In this document: one piece after another, positions 9,968 through 22,623 of the stretch
Layout of the letters: the number at the start of each line of letters is the position of its first letter
How positions within the stretch are numbered: position 1 is the first letter of the stretch
From: Narthecium ossifragum
Taxonomy: Eukaryota > Streptophyta > Magnoliopsida > Dioscoreales > Nartheciaceae
Direction of reading: 5' to 3'
DNA length: 64,000 nt
NCBI GenBank assembly: GCA_963920575.1
Contig: OY986970.1
Coordinates: 24,819,869 to 24,883,868, forward strand
The notes under the pieces: model-generated
Databases searched by the model: none
Told to the model about the DNA's origin: nothing
What the model saw: the letters and a program-made list of their open reading frames with translations, nothing else
Translations under genes and position numbers: made by a program

Positions 9968-12900
9968 TCAACTTTGATGGGGTTTCTGCTCAGGCTGAGG
10001 CTCATCATTGTTGTTAGTTTCAGGTGAAGGAAAGGGAGGTGGCTGACCTCCATTCTCCGTGCTTTCAGGATGGAAATTGATGGGGAACTTAGTGACACGG
10101 GGTTTGTCAGCCAAGATATTCCTCTGAACTCTATCAATTAGAACCTTTGGGGGCGGTTCCTCTCTGAGCTGTTCATCATCGTAATCGTTGTTCACATAAT
10201 AACCAACTCTGATGAACTCTTGACCCAGATAAGAGCAAGTCAGGAGCATCACAGTCACACCAATTATATCTTCATCACGGATCTTTGAAGGATCTGGTGG
10301 GTCTGCCTGAAAGGGAAAAGGAAAAGGAAATCAAAACAGTTGCATATACTTCAGGTTAAAATAAAATTGTACCACTTAAAGCAAAGCCAAAAATTACCTG
10401 GAAAACAAAGCGGTAGTTCCCAACGTTAATGGGACCAACAAGAACACTTTCAAGGAGTTGATCGTATGTCTCATCCTCTGCCGATCCAACATATATGAGC
10501 TTCCATTCCAAATCTATAAGAGATGAACATGAAATCTTTTGTTTATTCTCAATGGACAAAGATATGGGAAATAGTAAATTATTTTTTAAAATCACCTTTT
10601 AAGTAAGAATTTGCAAAAGGTGGCTATCATAGCAAAAGCAAAACCACGAATGGCTATTATTACAAAAGCAAAACCACGTATGATGCTGAAAATCAAACTG
10701 CTTATGAAACTATCAAACTCATGAATCACTCAAGAGCTGGCACGACAGACATTAATTCAACTGTCCTGGTAATTCAAGATAGAGAGGCTCACATAAGATG
10801 CTCGTCAAAGATTAGACTAACATTACACCAAATTAAAACATTCAACTTACTCAGTCAAACCAAATTAGCAGTGCCATCTCTCCAAAATTAACTTTCTGAA
10901 GCCAGCTTGCATCAGCAGATAAATGAGCTAGATAAGTTTCCAAAAAGCCCTTTCTCCAAACATTTGTGAGGAGAGGCATCAATTTCGTCAAACCCTTCAA
11001 AACGGATGGCTTCACTGAACTCTTACACCCAAATGTATACCAATGATTCAATTCGCAAAGTCAAGAATTGCATAATTTCCTAGCATTCTTCCAAGTCTAA
11101 CTCACAATAGTTTTCAGGATTAAGTCTATGCACTAAACAAAAGCAGTGCCATCCCAAACCTGAAAAATGATACCATTGAAAATTGTTCTCTCAGATGCAG
11201 AGCATTTCCTCGAATAGCTCTTAGGGCTGAATAGCCTTTTCAGCTCATTCAGGAAAGTCAGGAATTGCAGAGAGAATACATGTTGGTTTGACTGAACCAC
11301 AAGAAACACAAAACTTATCCTAAGAGTGTGATCGAACTTATACCTGATCATAGACAGATCTTTATCAAACGAAAAGAAAATTGGTCATTGTTCACAAGAG
11401 AATCAGAGCTCTGCTGATCAAGTTGGAGTGAAAAAAAGCTATATTCTACTCAACAAAATAGGTCTGAACAAAGAACAAAAGTTTGAGCATCAACAACAAC
11501 AAGGGACAGATGAGAACAGATTGAAAATTATCTACTTTGCCTACTGACTTGGAGGAATGACTTGTGTACGGTATGAGCATGCACATGTCTAGAACTTACC
11601 ACCCTAAAACTAAAGCTCATTGATGAGCTACTGACTACCTGAATTGCTTTAAAAAAAAGTACTCTTCATTTCAAAGCTTTTAAAATTAGCAATTCAAACA
11701 CATATCGTACATTACAAGTTGTACAAAGCCATAGGTAAGAGACGAAATAAAATAGCAGAACATACATCGCATCAAATGAAGTAGGGGATAAGTTTCTTTG
11801 TCTAAACTCTCTTAATTTTGAAAATCACTCTAAAACCCAAGAATATAGCATTCCTGCGAAGGCACCAACGCAAAAATACATTTAAGCAGAGTAAATTCAC
11901 AACAAATAGCAGAGACCAATCGGAAGCCGATGCAGCCAACTAAATCATGGGTTCAATTTGGTGCAAACAGCTCACCGAAGTAAATATTAACACATTGAAT
12001 CCACTTTATTTAAGATTTTACATTTTAGGGTCGTATTGTGTGTTCATTACAAAACAGGTCATTGCATATGGTATCCAAGTCAGGATTCCAACTTACAAGT
12101 AAGGATCCTGACCAAAATGGCATGTTCTGTAATGAAAACACAAAACCGTTCTAAGTTGTATATAAAGTGGATTTCATACGTAAATTTTTCTCACCTAAGG
12201 CACAAGAAATAGGGCCTTTTCCATGAATTCATAACAACTATTGAGAGTGCTTACTTTTCAAATGCCTTTAGCACTGTGCTCACTTGTCTAATGTTTTCCC
12301 ATTTTCTAGGGCTGGGGGCTTGATTCCTTACAAAGGAACCTTAGTTAACCGATAAAAATTCTCACCGATCATCACAGCATATAAAGACTAACTGGCTTGA
12401 TTAAAGGGTAAAAATGGAGTTTATAGAACAAATGTGATGAGGTGGTTGATTTTGTGATGCTTCCAGCATCTTTTTTTGCTCTCTTTTCCCCCTTCATTCT
12501 AATTCTCCCTTTTACATCTTTTTCTTTCCATTAACTGCAACAATTAAAGCTGAATATATTTCAGCTTAAAAGATTACAGAAATTAACGGGGATATCTATC
12601 GCCCTAATAAAATGCAAGCATAATAAAAACCATGGTTAATAATAAGTATTTACATATTTTCTATATTGTTTCATCTGCAGATTCATGTCAGGATGGGTAC
12701 ATATAGCTACCAAACCTGTCTGACAGATCGTACATCAGACAACTAATGCAAGGTTTTGCCCAAATAATCCTAATATTCATACAATCCAATATGCTTTCGC
12801 AGTTAGAGCCAGATCAACTTAGAGTGTCCTGAGGTTTACAATCTATAATGCACCTAATTTCTGCACTCTGGTTGTAAAAATCTACAAAGAACCAATTACT

Positions 12901-15900
12901 ATTCCATTCAATGCCAGAAAACAAATGCTCATCATTCCATTAACCTGTTATACACAAGGACTCCACATGTCAACTTCATCCTCTATGCTTCATTTTGATT
13001 TGATTTAAAATGCAAACTCAAAATAGCAAGCGTCTTATTTAAAGTTTGACTATCGTCTTCCTTGTCTTGTAAATGATTTCCGAACAATCATCATGAACAC
13101 TAAAATGAGTGAATCAAACTGGTAAATGGAGGGTCTAATTTTTCAATTAAGCTCCTCAACCAAGGATCCACTTTCTAGGTATCCTTAGACTTGACAACTT
13201 GCTAAAAATCCATTTACCTAGCAACTTTGCAACACCCATAGACTTGAAAAGAGCTTAGAGAGAGGAAATATTACTTAAATACATCTCTGGCCTCTAAGTT
13301 TGTCACCAAAATGAAGGAATCTGCTCATATGCTTCCCCGGAGTGCGAAAGACTAAGAACAAAGATGTTTCTAGGTGCGGACAAGAATGCTAGGCCAGTAT
13401 TGAGGAGCTTTTGGTGGAATGTGAGAAGTTATCACATTCCTAAAAGTAGTTTAATCTTGATAACAGGGAAGAAAATTGTGAGTAAAAATCATGACCATGT
13501 GATGTTAGACTCTGAAGCATAGTTTTCATCAAGTTAAAAAGTTCCCCAAACCTGATTGGGAACCCAAATCACATCAATGGAACAATATATGAAAAGAAAC
13601 TTGAGGAGGCAGATTGCCCCCATTATCATAAGCTTGCAACAAAGACTCTGATTGATATGGTCTAACTTTATTAAGTTAGATATTCCTTATTGTATCATCG
13701 ATAAGGATTATTGAGGATCATTTTGAATCAAAACATAATCTTCATTGAAACATTATGGAAACACAATCACTTCTGATTATCATGAAAAGGAAAATGAGGT
13801 TGATACAGAAAGTTATTGGGCCATTATACTTTAGACATCCCCAAGCAAATTTTTCACCAACCAGTTGTCATATGGAGTTCAGTAAAATGTGAAATTTAAT
13901 TTTGGACAGGATAGAATCTTTTGTTTGCAATGAACTTGAGGTAATGATGCTTATAGTTAAAGAGTTGAGTCTGGTCTTTCACTGCAGGGTCCCATAGGAA
14001 ATCCTTCAAGCATGAGAACTGACCAAAAAAAATTCGAAGTTTTAGAAAACAAATGGCAGAAAGGAACCTTCTTCATAAGAATATGCATCAGTTTAGTTAA
14101 GTGTTGCTTAAATGTGCTTGACCCGATCATTAAGAGTGTGCCTTAAAAAATCACAAATTGTAATCACAATGCTTCCGAGTAAATGTCTAATCTCCAGTTC
14201 TTTCTAATTAGTGAAATGGATGGCTTCTATTATGAATAACTACCATAAAGACTTCTTTTGTGTTTAGATGAAAGAGCAAGATAATGAAAATTAAAAACAT
14301 GCCTTAGAAAACTCACTTTCTTCCAGCTCAAGGTAATCACTGACGCATTAGACACAATAACTCACGGAAAATATGGCAGCTACGTAGAAAATAGCTAAAA
14401 CCACATGGCCAAAGAAAATCAAGCTAATGGATGAACAGCTTGTGCATGACGCAAATGGTAGTAAAGAATTGAGGGATACAACATTTTACACCAAACATAT
14501 AGGGTCCCAAAGCAATATGAAGAATGTTAGAAAGGAAAATACTTAAAACGGCACGATGCTAGGAGCTGCACTGACGGGCTGTTTGGTTGCCCCGCATCAA
14601 CAGATGTAACATCAATTGATGCAACATCATGGTCCAAACCAGTGTTTGGTTGACCAGATGCATCAACCAATGCAACATCAACTGATGCAAAAAAGACCCT
14701 TAATGTTGCATCGTGTGAAACCACCAAAATGGTCGTCTTACATGATGCATCATCAGTTGATACCTGGATTTGGTCGGCTGGTGCAGCATCAGTCGATGCA
14801 ATGCGATGCAAGCAATCAAACAGCCCCTGAGTCAAAAGATAAGCACACTGATAGGGGAGTTTAGACCTTTGGTTTTGACTCTTGAAAAGAACCCTAAGAG
14901 GGAAATTATTGAAGTGACAAGAAATGGCTTAGATAGGGTAACCACAAAATTCTTCACCAATGAATGCAAATAACTTACATCAACCACTCACTTCGATATC
15001 TAAATATCATACAAGTTTGAGAAAGGCAAGCCCATCACTAATATAATTGTCTACTAGGTGGTGTTGTCCATCACCACTTTCGGTAACTCGACGGAGACAT
15101 TTTTTCCTTGACATCTAACTTGTTCATCAGCCATTGATATCATCAAAAAATAACGATGTGAAAAGTTCCTTTTAAGATGTATACATTGAAGGAAATTTTA
15201 CCAAATCATAACATGATCTTTCAAGATTTGGTTTTCAATTATGTCATCAGTATAATATCGCAAAAGTGAGATTCCACTCTTTTGTATTTCTTTTTTCATC
15301 CTTGGCCCTTGATACTTCCATCTATTTAAATTGTTCCTTGTGGTCACTTCATATTCATCGAACAAAAATCATAGAGGACTCTCAACATAACACCGTCATC
15401 TTTCTTGTCATTGAACCCTTCAAATTTATACATATGGGAACTCAATTAACCTTCAACAGTACAACAGACTCGTTTAATTACATAAAGTGTTTCCGTGTTG
15501 GAATCAATTATGAAATGTCAATCAGTTCTGGTAGTACGGTAAGTTCCATGAGAGCTTTCAAAAATTACATCGACGGAAGTGGTCAATTTGGCAGTCATGT
15601 CAAAAGAGAAATTTACTAGTCAAGACTTACCCAATGCCTTCAAAAGTTTAACAAATCGAAAATTTATTCGAAAATGAGGCCAAGTCTGAAAAGCATCCCA
15701 AAACAATAAAAGTTCCTCATAACTACATGTAACCAAGTAATACCGCTCAGAAAAGATCCAGAGCGGTTGCCACCTGCCTAGGCTTTTAAAAAATAGTAAG
15801 TCTGATAGTATCCATTGGAGCTCCTAATAAGAGTAAGACTAACAATAGACGCCACGCGTCAAACGTGGCCCGGTGGTATATTTCCTTAGGCTACACTGGA

Positions 15901-16547
15901 TTCATAAGTGATCATCAACGAGCGATATAACCTGCCGAGGTCACTTTATATCCATATTGTCAAAAAATTTCAACCCCTTTTTATTCTCCTTTCAAATTAT
16001 TAGGTTATTTATCTCTTCACTCTATGTGTCTCCCTCTTCTTCAATCTTTCATTCTCCCCTGAATCCTCCCTATTTTTTTTCTTCACCTTTCTCACTAGAA
16101 AGACAGAACCAATTGCTTCCTCCCTCCCCCCTGACTCTAACTCATTCTCCCCTTCATACAGACACCATCACGATAACCAAAATCCTCACTTCATCACCTC
16201 GCTTTGCTACTCACTCGCAAGATGCACAAAGTCACCAATACTCTCCTATCAACATCAGAATCCCAAACCCTAATGAGACCTATGCTTCATCACCGATATC
16301 ATAAACCCCAGTAAACAACATATACCAATCAAACCAATTCAGAATCACAGAAACAATGCCATAAAAGAAAAACAAATCATGAAAAAGGTCACAAGAATCC
16401 GCCGAAAAGAACGAGAAACAAGCGCGCGACATACGTACCGTCGGTGAGAGGGATCAAGCACTCGTAGGAAATCTCGAACTGGAACGGACGTATGAAGGCG
16501 GCGGGGTTGTCGAGGACGGTGACGTTCGTGATGTTGACGGCGCTCAT
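9968..16547 (-). CDS. ASF1: Histone chaperone ASF1
   Basis: The exons are complement(16439..16547), complement(10398..10513) and complement(9968..10306). They total 564 bases and encode 187 residues, the usual plant ASF1 length. Splice sites are GACG|GTACGT, TATAG|AT, CAG|GTAATT and TCAG|GCAGAC; exon 1 ends in phase 1. The product starts [16 protein letters not shown] and keeps the immunoglobulin-like ASF1 core to about residue 155 (FPINFHPE), followed by a Pro/Glu/Asn-rich tail. Asp54, Val94 and Arg108, known histone H3-H4 contacts in this family, are at exactly the expected numbers. ASF1 hands H3-H4 dimers to CAF-1 and HIRA during replication-coupled and replication-independent nucleosome assembly. 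It acts in the nucleus. The reading frame is intact. Intron 1 is unusually long at 5.9 kb. Confidence 0.97.
11998..12173. mobile_element. Fold-back MITE in ASF1 intron 1
   Basis: The ends are AATCCACTTTAT and its complement ATAAAGTGGATT. The arms continue to match through TTCATTACA.AACA and a GTCAGGAT/ATCCTGAC centre. The length is 176 bases, non-coding. Confidence 0.65.
14575..14827. mobile_element. TIR MITE with TGATGCA-rich interior (ASF1 intron 1)
   Basis: The left terminus is CGGGCTGTTTGGTTG and the right terminus reads GGGGCTGTTTGATTG on the other strand. A 3-base TGA flanks both sides (14572-14574, 14828-14830). The interior repeats TGATGCA/TGCATCA in both orientations. The GTTTGGTT-type end and the 3-base duplication suggest PIF/Harbinger (Tourist), though the usual target is TWA. 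Confidence 0.75.
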
Positions 16548-16571
16548 GGTGTCGCCGCCGGATGATCTACC

Positions 16572-16618
16572 AAAACCCTAGGGTCCGATAACCTCATCAA
16601 AACCCTAGAAACCCTAGG
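16572..16618 (-). promoter_or_regulatory. Telo-box-like AAACCCTAG cluster in the ASF1 5' leader
   Basis: AAACCCTAG occurs at about 16573 and again within AAAACCCTAGAAACCCTAG at about 16600-16617, in the 5' leader of ASF1. Telo-box (AAACCCTA) motifs are known in promoters and leaders of plant replication and ribosomal genes. A role here is inference. Confidence 0.4.
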
Positions 16619-16651
16619 GACGGCAAGCTCGCTGGACGGAGAGAGGAGAGT

Positions 16652-16661
16652 CTCTAAATAG
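16652..16661 (-). promoter_or_regulatory. Possible TATA element of ASF1
   Basis: The minus strand reads CTATTTAGAG about 105 bases upstream of the start codon. It is the best TATA-like match before the GC-rich upstream block. Confidence 0.35.
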
Positions 16662-17080
16662 AAAAGGGAAAGAGAGGGGAGAGGAGGAGAGCGAGGCGAT
16701 CCGCCGCTCCGGCGGTTGGATTCGGCTTCTGAGGGCCGCCCGCGAGGCAAATGAATCGTGGGAAATCGAAACCTCCCCGGCTAGAGGTCACCGGAAGGAC
16801 GAGGTAGTGACCGGCTGCAGCCGGTTTCGTGGAGTTGGCGGTAAGCTAATGGCGCGCGATTTTGAAATGAAATGCATGGGACCAAGTTAACTATTTATAG
16901 CAAATTCTAGCCTTCGGACTAAACTATTCAAAAAAAAAACTATTTATAGCAAATTAAGCAGTCATGATGAAGGTAAAAAGTATGATTAAGGTGACTCATT
17001 CGGGTGATTAGGGACCATAATTTAGTGTCTGTTGGAGTTTTAACTTAAATTTGAGTCACATCCAAGTCATGATTTTAGGG

Positions 17081-17915
17081 GGTTGGTTGGTGGAATCGTA
17101 TGATGCATGGGATATTAGACGCACTTTTTTGGTTGTTTTTTTGAATCAGTCGATGCATTCTGAATATATATATATTAAAATTTAATTTTATTGCATCATT
17201 ATGTGAACATTATATGAATAATATATATTATATATATTAAAAATATATTCAATAAAGTTATGTAAACATTAAAATTATGTGAACATTATTTTAATCTCAA
17301 TAAAGTCACTATATTATTTTAATCTCAATAATATATATATTATTCATATAATGTTCACATAATGATGTAATAAAGTTAAATTTTAATATATATATATATA
17401 TATTTTTATAAAATATTATATATATATATATATATTATTCATGTAATGTTTATATATATATATATTATTCAGATAGTGTTCACCTAATGATGCAATAAAG
17501 TTAAATTTTAATATATATATATATTGTTCATATAATATATATTAAAATTTTAATGTATATATATTAATTTTAAATTTTATTGCTTCATTATGTGAACATT
17601 ATATGAATAATATATATATATATATATATATATTATTGAGATTAAAATAATGCTCATATAATTTTAGTGTTTACATAACTTTATTGAATATATTTTAATA
17701 TATTCACCAGGTGTATAGGAGATGCACCGCAGATGGGTGCATCGCGTGAAAATGGTCATTTTTGTTGTTTCATTCGATGCACGATTTGGCCTAAAAAATG
17801 CATCGTACAATGCATGCATTAGTTGATGCATGATGAACCAAACACATGATCATGAATGTGGGTGCATCGCACCGCGCGATGCACCCTGATTCACGCCAAC
17901 CAAACGTAGTTTTGT
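17081..17915. mobile_element. AT-core MITE-like element with TGCATCG-rich ends
   Basis: The left side GTTGGTTGGTGGAATC and the right side, read inverted as GTTTGGTTGGCGTGAATC, pair. Both inner flanks are rich in GATGCA/TGCATC words. The core (about 17160-17700) is almost pure A+T. It is made of inverted and direct copies of TTATGTGAACATTATATGAA and TTTTAATCTCAATAA words. No open frame is present. It shares vocabulary with the 14575 MITE. Confidence 0.55.
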
Positions 17916-18469
17916 TTGGTTCATGGTTAGGGTTAAGGGGGTTAAGGGGAATATGGGGTTAGAAAATGTAGGGGTAAGAAATGGGGGTAAGAAAATGTAG
18001 GGAAGAATGTGGTAGGTGGAATAGTAGTATTCCCGTAATCATTGTTTTGATGTTTGGTGAAAAAATAAGGATAAAGTGGAGGTAACCCCCTTATCCTATA
18101 TATATGGCCCTATTTGTTTGCGGGATAGGGATAAGTTATCCCGGGATAGCTGACTGTAATCCCGGGATAGCAGCCAAACGATAGCTTTATCCCAGGATAT
18201 GGATAATGGGATTACAATCTCAGCATATATGTATCCCGGGTTAAAAGGCTCGTATCCCGGGTTTAGCAAACATCGCAATCAATGTGCCTTTATTGACTGC
18301 CGTGCACAAAGTTGTCTCATCTCGACCTCCAGCCAGAGCTCCAGCCACTCGACCTCCAGCCAAAGCTCCAGCCTCTCGATCTCCAGCCACTGCAGCTTCT
18401 TCGCAGGTCGCCGTCCATCTCCGCGGACCCCCGTCACCGCCGGCGTCCTCTCCGGCATCCACCAGCACC

Positions 18470-19400
18470 ACCTCTCTCTCTCCCATTCTCCGGTATTTCT
18501 CACTTCCGACACCCTACAACCCAACCCCGTTCCACATCCAGCCCTCCATCGTCACCCAGATCGAGCCCCTCCATCTTCACCAACCCAACCCAGCTGGAGA
18601 TCCACATCCATACTCTCCATCCAAACCTAGATCCAGTCGTGCCCTGCAACCAGCCTTCGCCGGTCGAAGCCCGTCACCTCCGGGCGCTGCAGCCGTCTTC
18701 CCCAGCCGTTATCCATATCCGCGGAGCCCGTGATCTCCGACGTCTTCTCCGGCAACCACCATCTCCCATTCTCCCTCCATCGTCCCATTCTCCCTCCATC
18801 TCCATCGTCACCAACCCAACCCGGCTGGAGATCCACATCCAACCTCCCCATCCAAACCCAGATCCAGCCGCTGCAACCACCCTTCGCCGGTCGCTCCCCC
18901 CTCACCTCCGGCCGCTGCAGCCTTCTTCCCCGACCAGAGTCCATCTCCGCGGACCCCCTCATCTCCGACGTCTTCTCCGGCAACCACCCTCTCCCATTCT
19001 CCCTCCTTCTCAAAGCTTCCAACACCCTGTCAACCCAACCCCGATCCACATCCAACCTCTCCATCGTCACCCACATCCAACCTCTCCATCCTCACCAACC
19101 ACTCTCTCTCCCTCTCTCCCTCCATCCTCCGGCGTCCACTCAGGCAACCACCGACACCACCACTCTCTCTCCCTCTCTCCCTCTCTCCCTCCATCTCTCA
19201 CATCCAACACCCCATCACGACAACCCTGATCCAGAGCCACTGATCCAGAGCCAGAGCTCCAACCGCTGCAGTCTTCTTCCCCTGTCTCCCTGTCTCCCTC
19301 CCTCTCTCACATCCAACAGCCCATCTACCCAACCCGTAGCCAGCCCCTCCATCTTCCACTTCGACGCCACTCCGACCTCCTGCGAGGTCCTTGCTGAGCC
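18470..19400. repeat. C-rich degenerate tandem repeats in the Harbinger leader
   Basis: Blocks containing CAACCCAACCC, TCCACATCCA, CTCTCTCCCATTCTCC and CTGCAGCC recur near 18510-18700, 18800-18990 and 19010-19200. Open frames of 149-305 codons exist in several frames because stop codons are rare in such sequence. They look like by-products of composition, not genes. Confidence 0.7.
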
Positions 19401-20059
19401 ACCAACCTAGTGGAAGGCCGCATCTCCTCTACCCCACCGTCCGAGCTCCCTCCATCGCCGGCGTAACGTCCAAGCCGACGGTGAGGCTCCTCCCTCTTAT
19501 CGGATCCCGTGCCATCACCATCGTAACCGCCTAAGGCGCTCCTTCCCGGACCGATCCAGGTTTGAATTCGTCACTCGTCCTCCCCTTGTCTGGTGATTTG
19601 TGTGGGTAATTTTGCTTTCAGTATTCAGTTTTCTTCAATCATATGAAAATGGATTCGGATTCTACTTTGTTGTATCGTCGAGACCTACACTCTGTTTTTT
19701 TCCCTAGACAATTGCATGTAGCTACTACCTTGTTACCTGCAAATGTGAAGGTTGCTGCAAAGTTATAATGCTGGAATTGACTTGTTATCTTGTTGTGCAT
19801 GTACTAACTAGTTATAATACTGCAAAGTTATTGATCCTATGTTGAGGATTCACTACATCCCTGATTATTTGAAAGTGTGCATGTCCTAAGTAGTGGAGGC
19901 TATATAATTAAGTTGTTAATTTCTTACATATAGCTCCTTTTGAACATACATGAAACTAACTATACATGCATGTCAATGTGTCTCAAGTTATATGATGATT
20001 TCACCATTTGCATTTTCACATTCCTTTTTGCTCTTCGTTATGTATATCGTGTCAGAAAT

Positions 20060-21198
20060 ATGGCGATGAGGGCCAATGAAAATGACGATGCATCTGTAAG
20101 GAAAAGTAATTGGACTGAAGCTGAGGACGAGTGTTTCTTGGAACTGCTTAGGGCAGAACAACTGAAGGGGAATATGTCGCAAGGTATTTCCTTAAAAAAA
20201 TGCATGGAGGGATGTTTTACGGGACTTCAATAAGAGTATGGGCAAGGCTTTGGATTTAGACAACCTGAAGGGTAGGTGGAAAACTTTAAAGAAAAAACAT
20301 GCGTGCTACAAAGAGCTCCTGCGTATCACTGGATGGGGTTGGGATGTGCTGACCAATATGCCCACTGCACCAAATATCGAGGCTTGGAATGAGATGATTA
20401 TGGTATATTTTCTGAGCTGAATGCTTCATAAATTAGTTTTAGGAAATATCTTCAATCCATTCTTCATTCATTTTGTTTGCATATGTCCAGATGAATAGGA
20501 AGCTCAAGGCCCTCAAAGGGAAGACTTATAAATTCATGGAAATCATGGATTTCCTAACTTGCAAGAATACCGCCAATGGTGAGTTTGCAGAATCATCTAT
20601 GAATAGGAAGAAAGATGCCGAATCAGAGGGCACTGGATCTTCAGATACACCGGCAGATGCCCAATCCCCTCCACCTTGATGTCATCCATCACGCGTGTCT
20701 CAGATGCAAAACTGTGATGACTTTACATACTACACGATGAATTCCATGCCGACGTCCTATGCGGATGCAACGCGTGAACCATACCCTGACGGTCCGACAG
20801 AGCAAGTTACACCAGAAGCGCATACTACACATGGATGTAGTACCTCCGGCGCGGATGCGTCTGGTTCGTCTGGAAGCAAGCGTCGGCTGCAAGAGAGTGA
20901 GAGGAAAGGTAAGAAGAAGAGGGGTGACGGTGAACGTGATATAACACACGTTATTGCGCAACAATTGCAGCGCAAGCTTGACATGAAACAAATGCAGTTT
21001 GATAAACTCTCCGAATTCTCCATTCAGAGTTGCATGGAGGTGGCCAAGGACCTACCTAGGATGACAGATGATAAGTTTATCTTGCTGGATGTTGTCTTCC
21101 ATAAACAGTCAGTTAGGGAGTTCTTCATGTCCCCGTCAAATAATAATCTTCGAGATATGTGGCTAGAGAAGGAAGTAAATAAGATTCTAAACCGGTGA
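20060..21198 (+). pseudogene. Harbinger ORF1 (Myb/SANT-like DNA-binding protein), broken
   Basis: It starts MAMRANENDD, then KSNWTEAEDECFLELL, the first helix of the Myb/SANT-like domain. NAWRDVLRDFNK and LKGRWKTLKKK give helices 2-3. An intron is likely at 20403-20490 (ATG|GTATAT to TCCAG|ATG). The C-terminal part (about 20700-21198) has a GSKRRLQ basic patch and ends with the stop at 21196. Two breaks are visible. A seven-A run (20194-20200) puts the frame off by one relative to the NAWRDV helix, and an in-frame TGA at 20677-20679 separates the middle from the C-terminal part. In active elements this protein binds the subterminal DNA and assists the transposase. Consensus errors could mimic both lesions. 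Confidence 0.75.
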
Positions 21199-21249
21199 TC
21201 ATGAAGCAACCAAGCAGCCAGGAGGAAAGGATCAAATCAATTGGGCTGT

Positions 21250-21704
21250 TTGGAGGGGTGGCTCAGTGGCCAAGGGGACAAGGCATTGTTGGAAGTGACA
21301 ACACACTGACATATTTACTCTTCCATAGTTTGGGAATCTGCTCTCTTTCTCTTCATCCGAAGTAATACTATCTTTTTTTTCAGTAAGTCATAATTGCTGC
21401 CTAAATTGTATTGATTTTCTCATAAATTGAATTGGGCTGTTTGGATAGCACTACTAATAGCATCATATCATGTCTTGCAGGTGGCATGTTGTGGGAGTAC
21501 CAAGTTGATGTAGTTGTTGGAGCTACTTTTGGAAAATCTGATTCAATGGCATGGAGGGGTGGGCCATTGGCCAAGGGGAGAAGACAAGGAAGTGATGGAA
21601 GTGACAACACATTGACATATTACTATTCCAAAGTTTGGGAATCTGCTCTCTTTCTCTTCATCCAAAGCAATCCTATCTTTTTTTTCAGTCAGTCATAATT
21701 GCTT
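21250..21704. repeat. Internal direct repeat of about 145 bp (two copies)
   Basis: Copies at about 21256-21400 and 21550-21704 share GTTTGGGAATCTGCTCTCTT, CTTCATCC.AAG and TATCTTTTTTTTCAGT.AGTC segments in the same orientation. They lie in the spacer between ORF1 and the transposase. Confidence 0.75.
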
Positions 21705-22210
21705 CCCTGGGAAGCTATGTCCATGCTCTCTATATTAAGCACAATGTGAACCATATCCGATTGTATGTATTGGTGAAGCTAAGTTGTAGAGGCTGCAGTT
21801 ATTGGTGAAAGGTTCAACTCTGGAACTTATTTGTTGTGGTTCATTCTAATCTCCACCAAGTCACTTGTAAGTTATGTTTGTTGTTGTGGTTGTTTGATTA
21901 GATTATTGTGTGGAAGGTTCAACTCTGGAACTTATTATTGTATGCCTCTATTTGCTTTGTGCAAACATATATATATTTTGCTTGGATATATGGTCACTGC
22001 TGCTTGGACATATTTGAGTAGAATGATTAGATTAGATTGTGTGGAAGGTTAACAGTTTCATTTTCTACATGCATTGATGAACTAATGTTATTTTACAAGT
22101 TTATAAGAAGACCAGATTTGAGCTCAAATAATCGTTGGTCACTGCTGCTACATCAGATTACTTTTGCTAGAGTAGTTCCAAATTGGTGCATTGTAGGATC
22201 ATATGATTTA

Positions 22211-22343
22211 AATTCACATGCTTTGAATGATTTAAACAGAATCTTAGTTGCCATGTACAAATGCAAAAATTGACATGCTTAAATTCACATGCTTGGAATG
22301 ATTTAAACAGAATCTCAGTTGCCATGTACAAATGCAAAAATTG
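22211..22343. repeat. 71-bp tandem duplication in the Harbinger spacer
   Basis: AATTCACATGCTT.GAATGAT through CCATGTACAAATGCAAAAAT occurs twice with period 71 and only a few differences. It is non-coding. Confidence 0.85.
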
Positions 22344-22623
22344 ATCTAATAGCCATGCAAAAACTGAACCTGACATAAACCAGTTTGTGCCAATTCTCTG
22401 TTAATACCATCAATTAATTGCCCATCCATTTCTCTGTGAAATCTTAAATTGCACGGGTACATGGCAAACTTAACCAGAAGTTTCTGTGAAGCCACAAAGC
22501 CCAAATGGTCGACGACAAAAAATCCTGCATCTGATATTCCTAAACTATGGTGCTCCGTTGCATCATTGATTGAATTGAATTAGATTTTGTGGTTTTTGAT
22601 TTTTTTTAGATTGATAATATTTT

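Larger units (their letters stand above)
10514..16438 (-). other. ASF1 intron 1 (5.9 kb)
   Basis: No exon-like sequence is seen inside. It contains a roughly 30-bp duplication (GGCTAT..CAAAAGCAAAACCACG) at 10621-10680, a fold-back MITE at 11998-12173, a TIR MITE at 14575-14827, and a pyrimidine-rich segment at 15980-16150. Multiple independent insertions appear to have expanded the intron. Confidence 0.85.

Noticed and set aside
16544..16750. 68-codon minus-strand frame upstream of ASF1
   Set aside because: It overlaps the ASF1 start out of frame and is GC-rich leader sequence; possible as an upstream ORF, but nothing supports translation.
18312..19229. 305-codon open frame in the C-rich Harbinger leader
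   Set aside because: Several overlapping frames on both strands are open through the same repeated Pro/Ser/His-rich words, and no domain is visible. This is what a C-rich repeat produces by composition.
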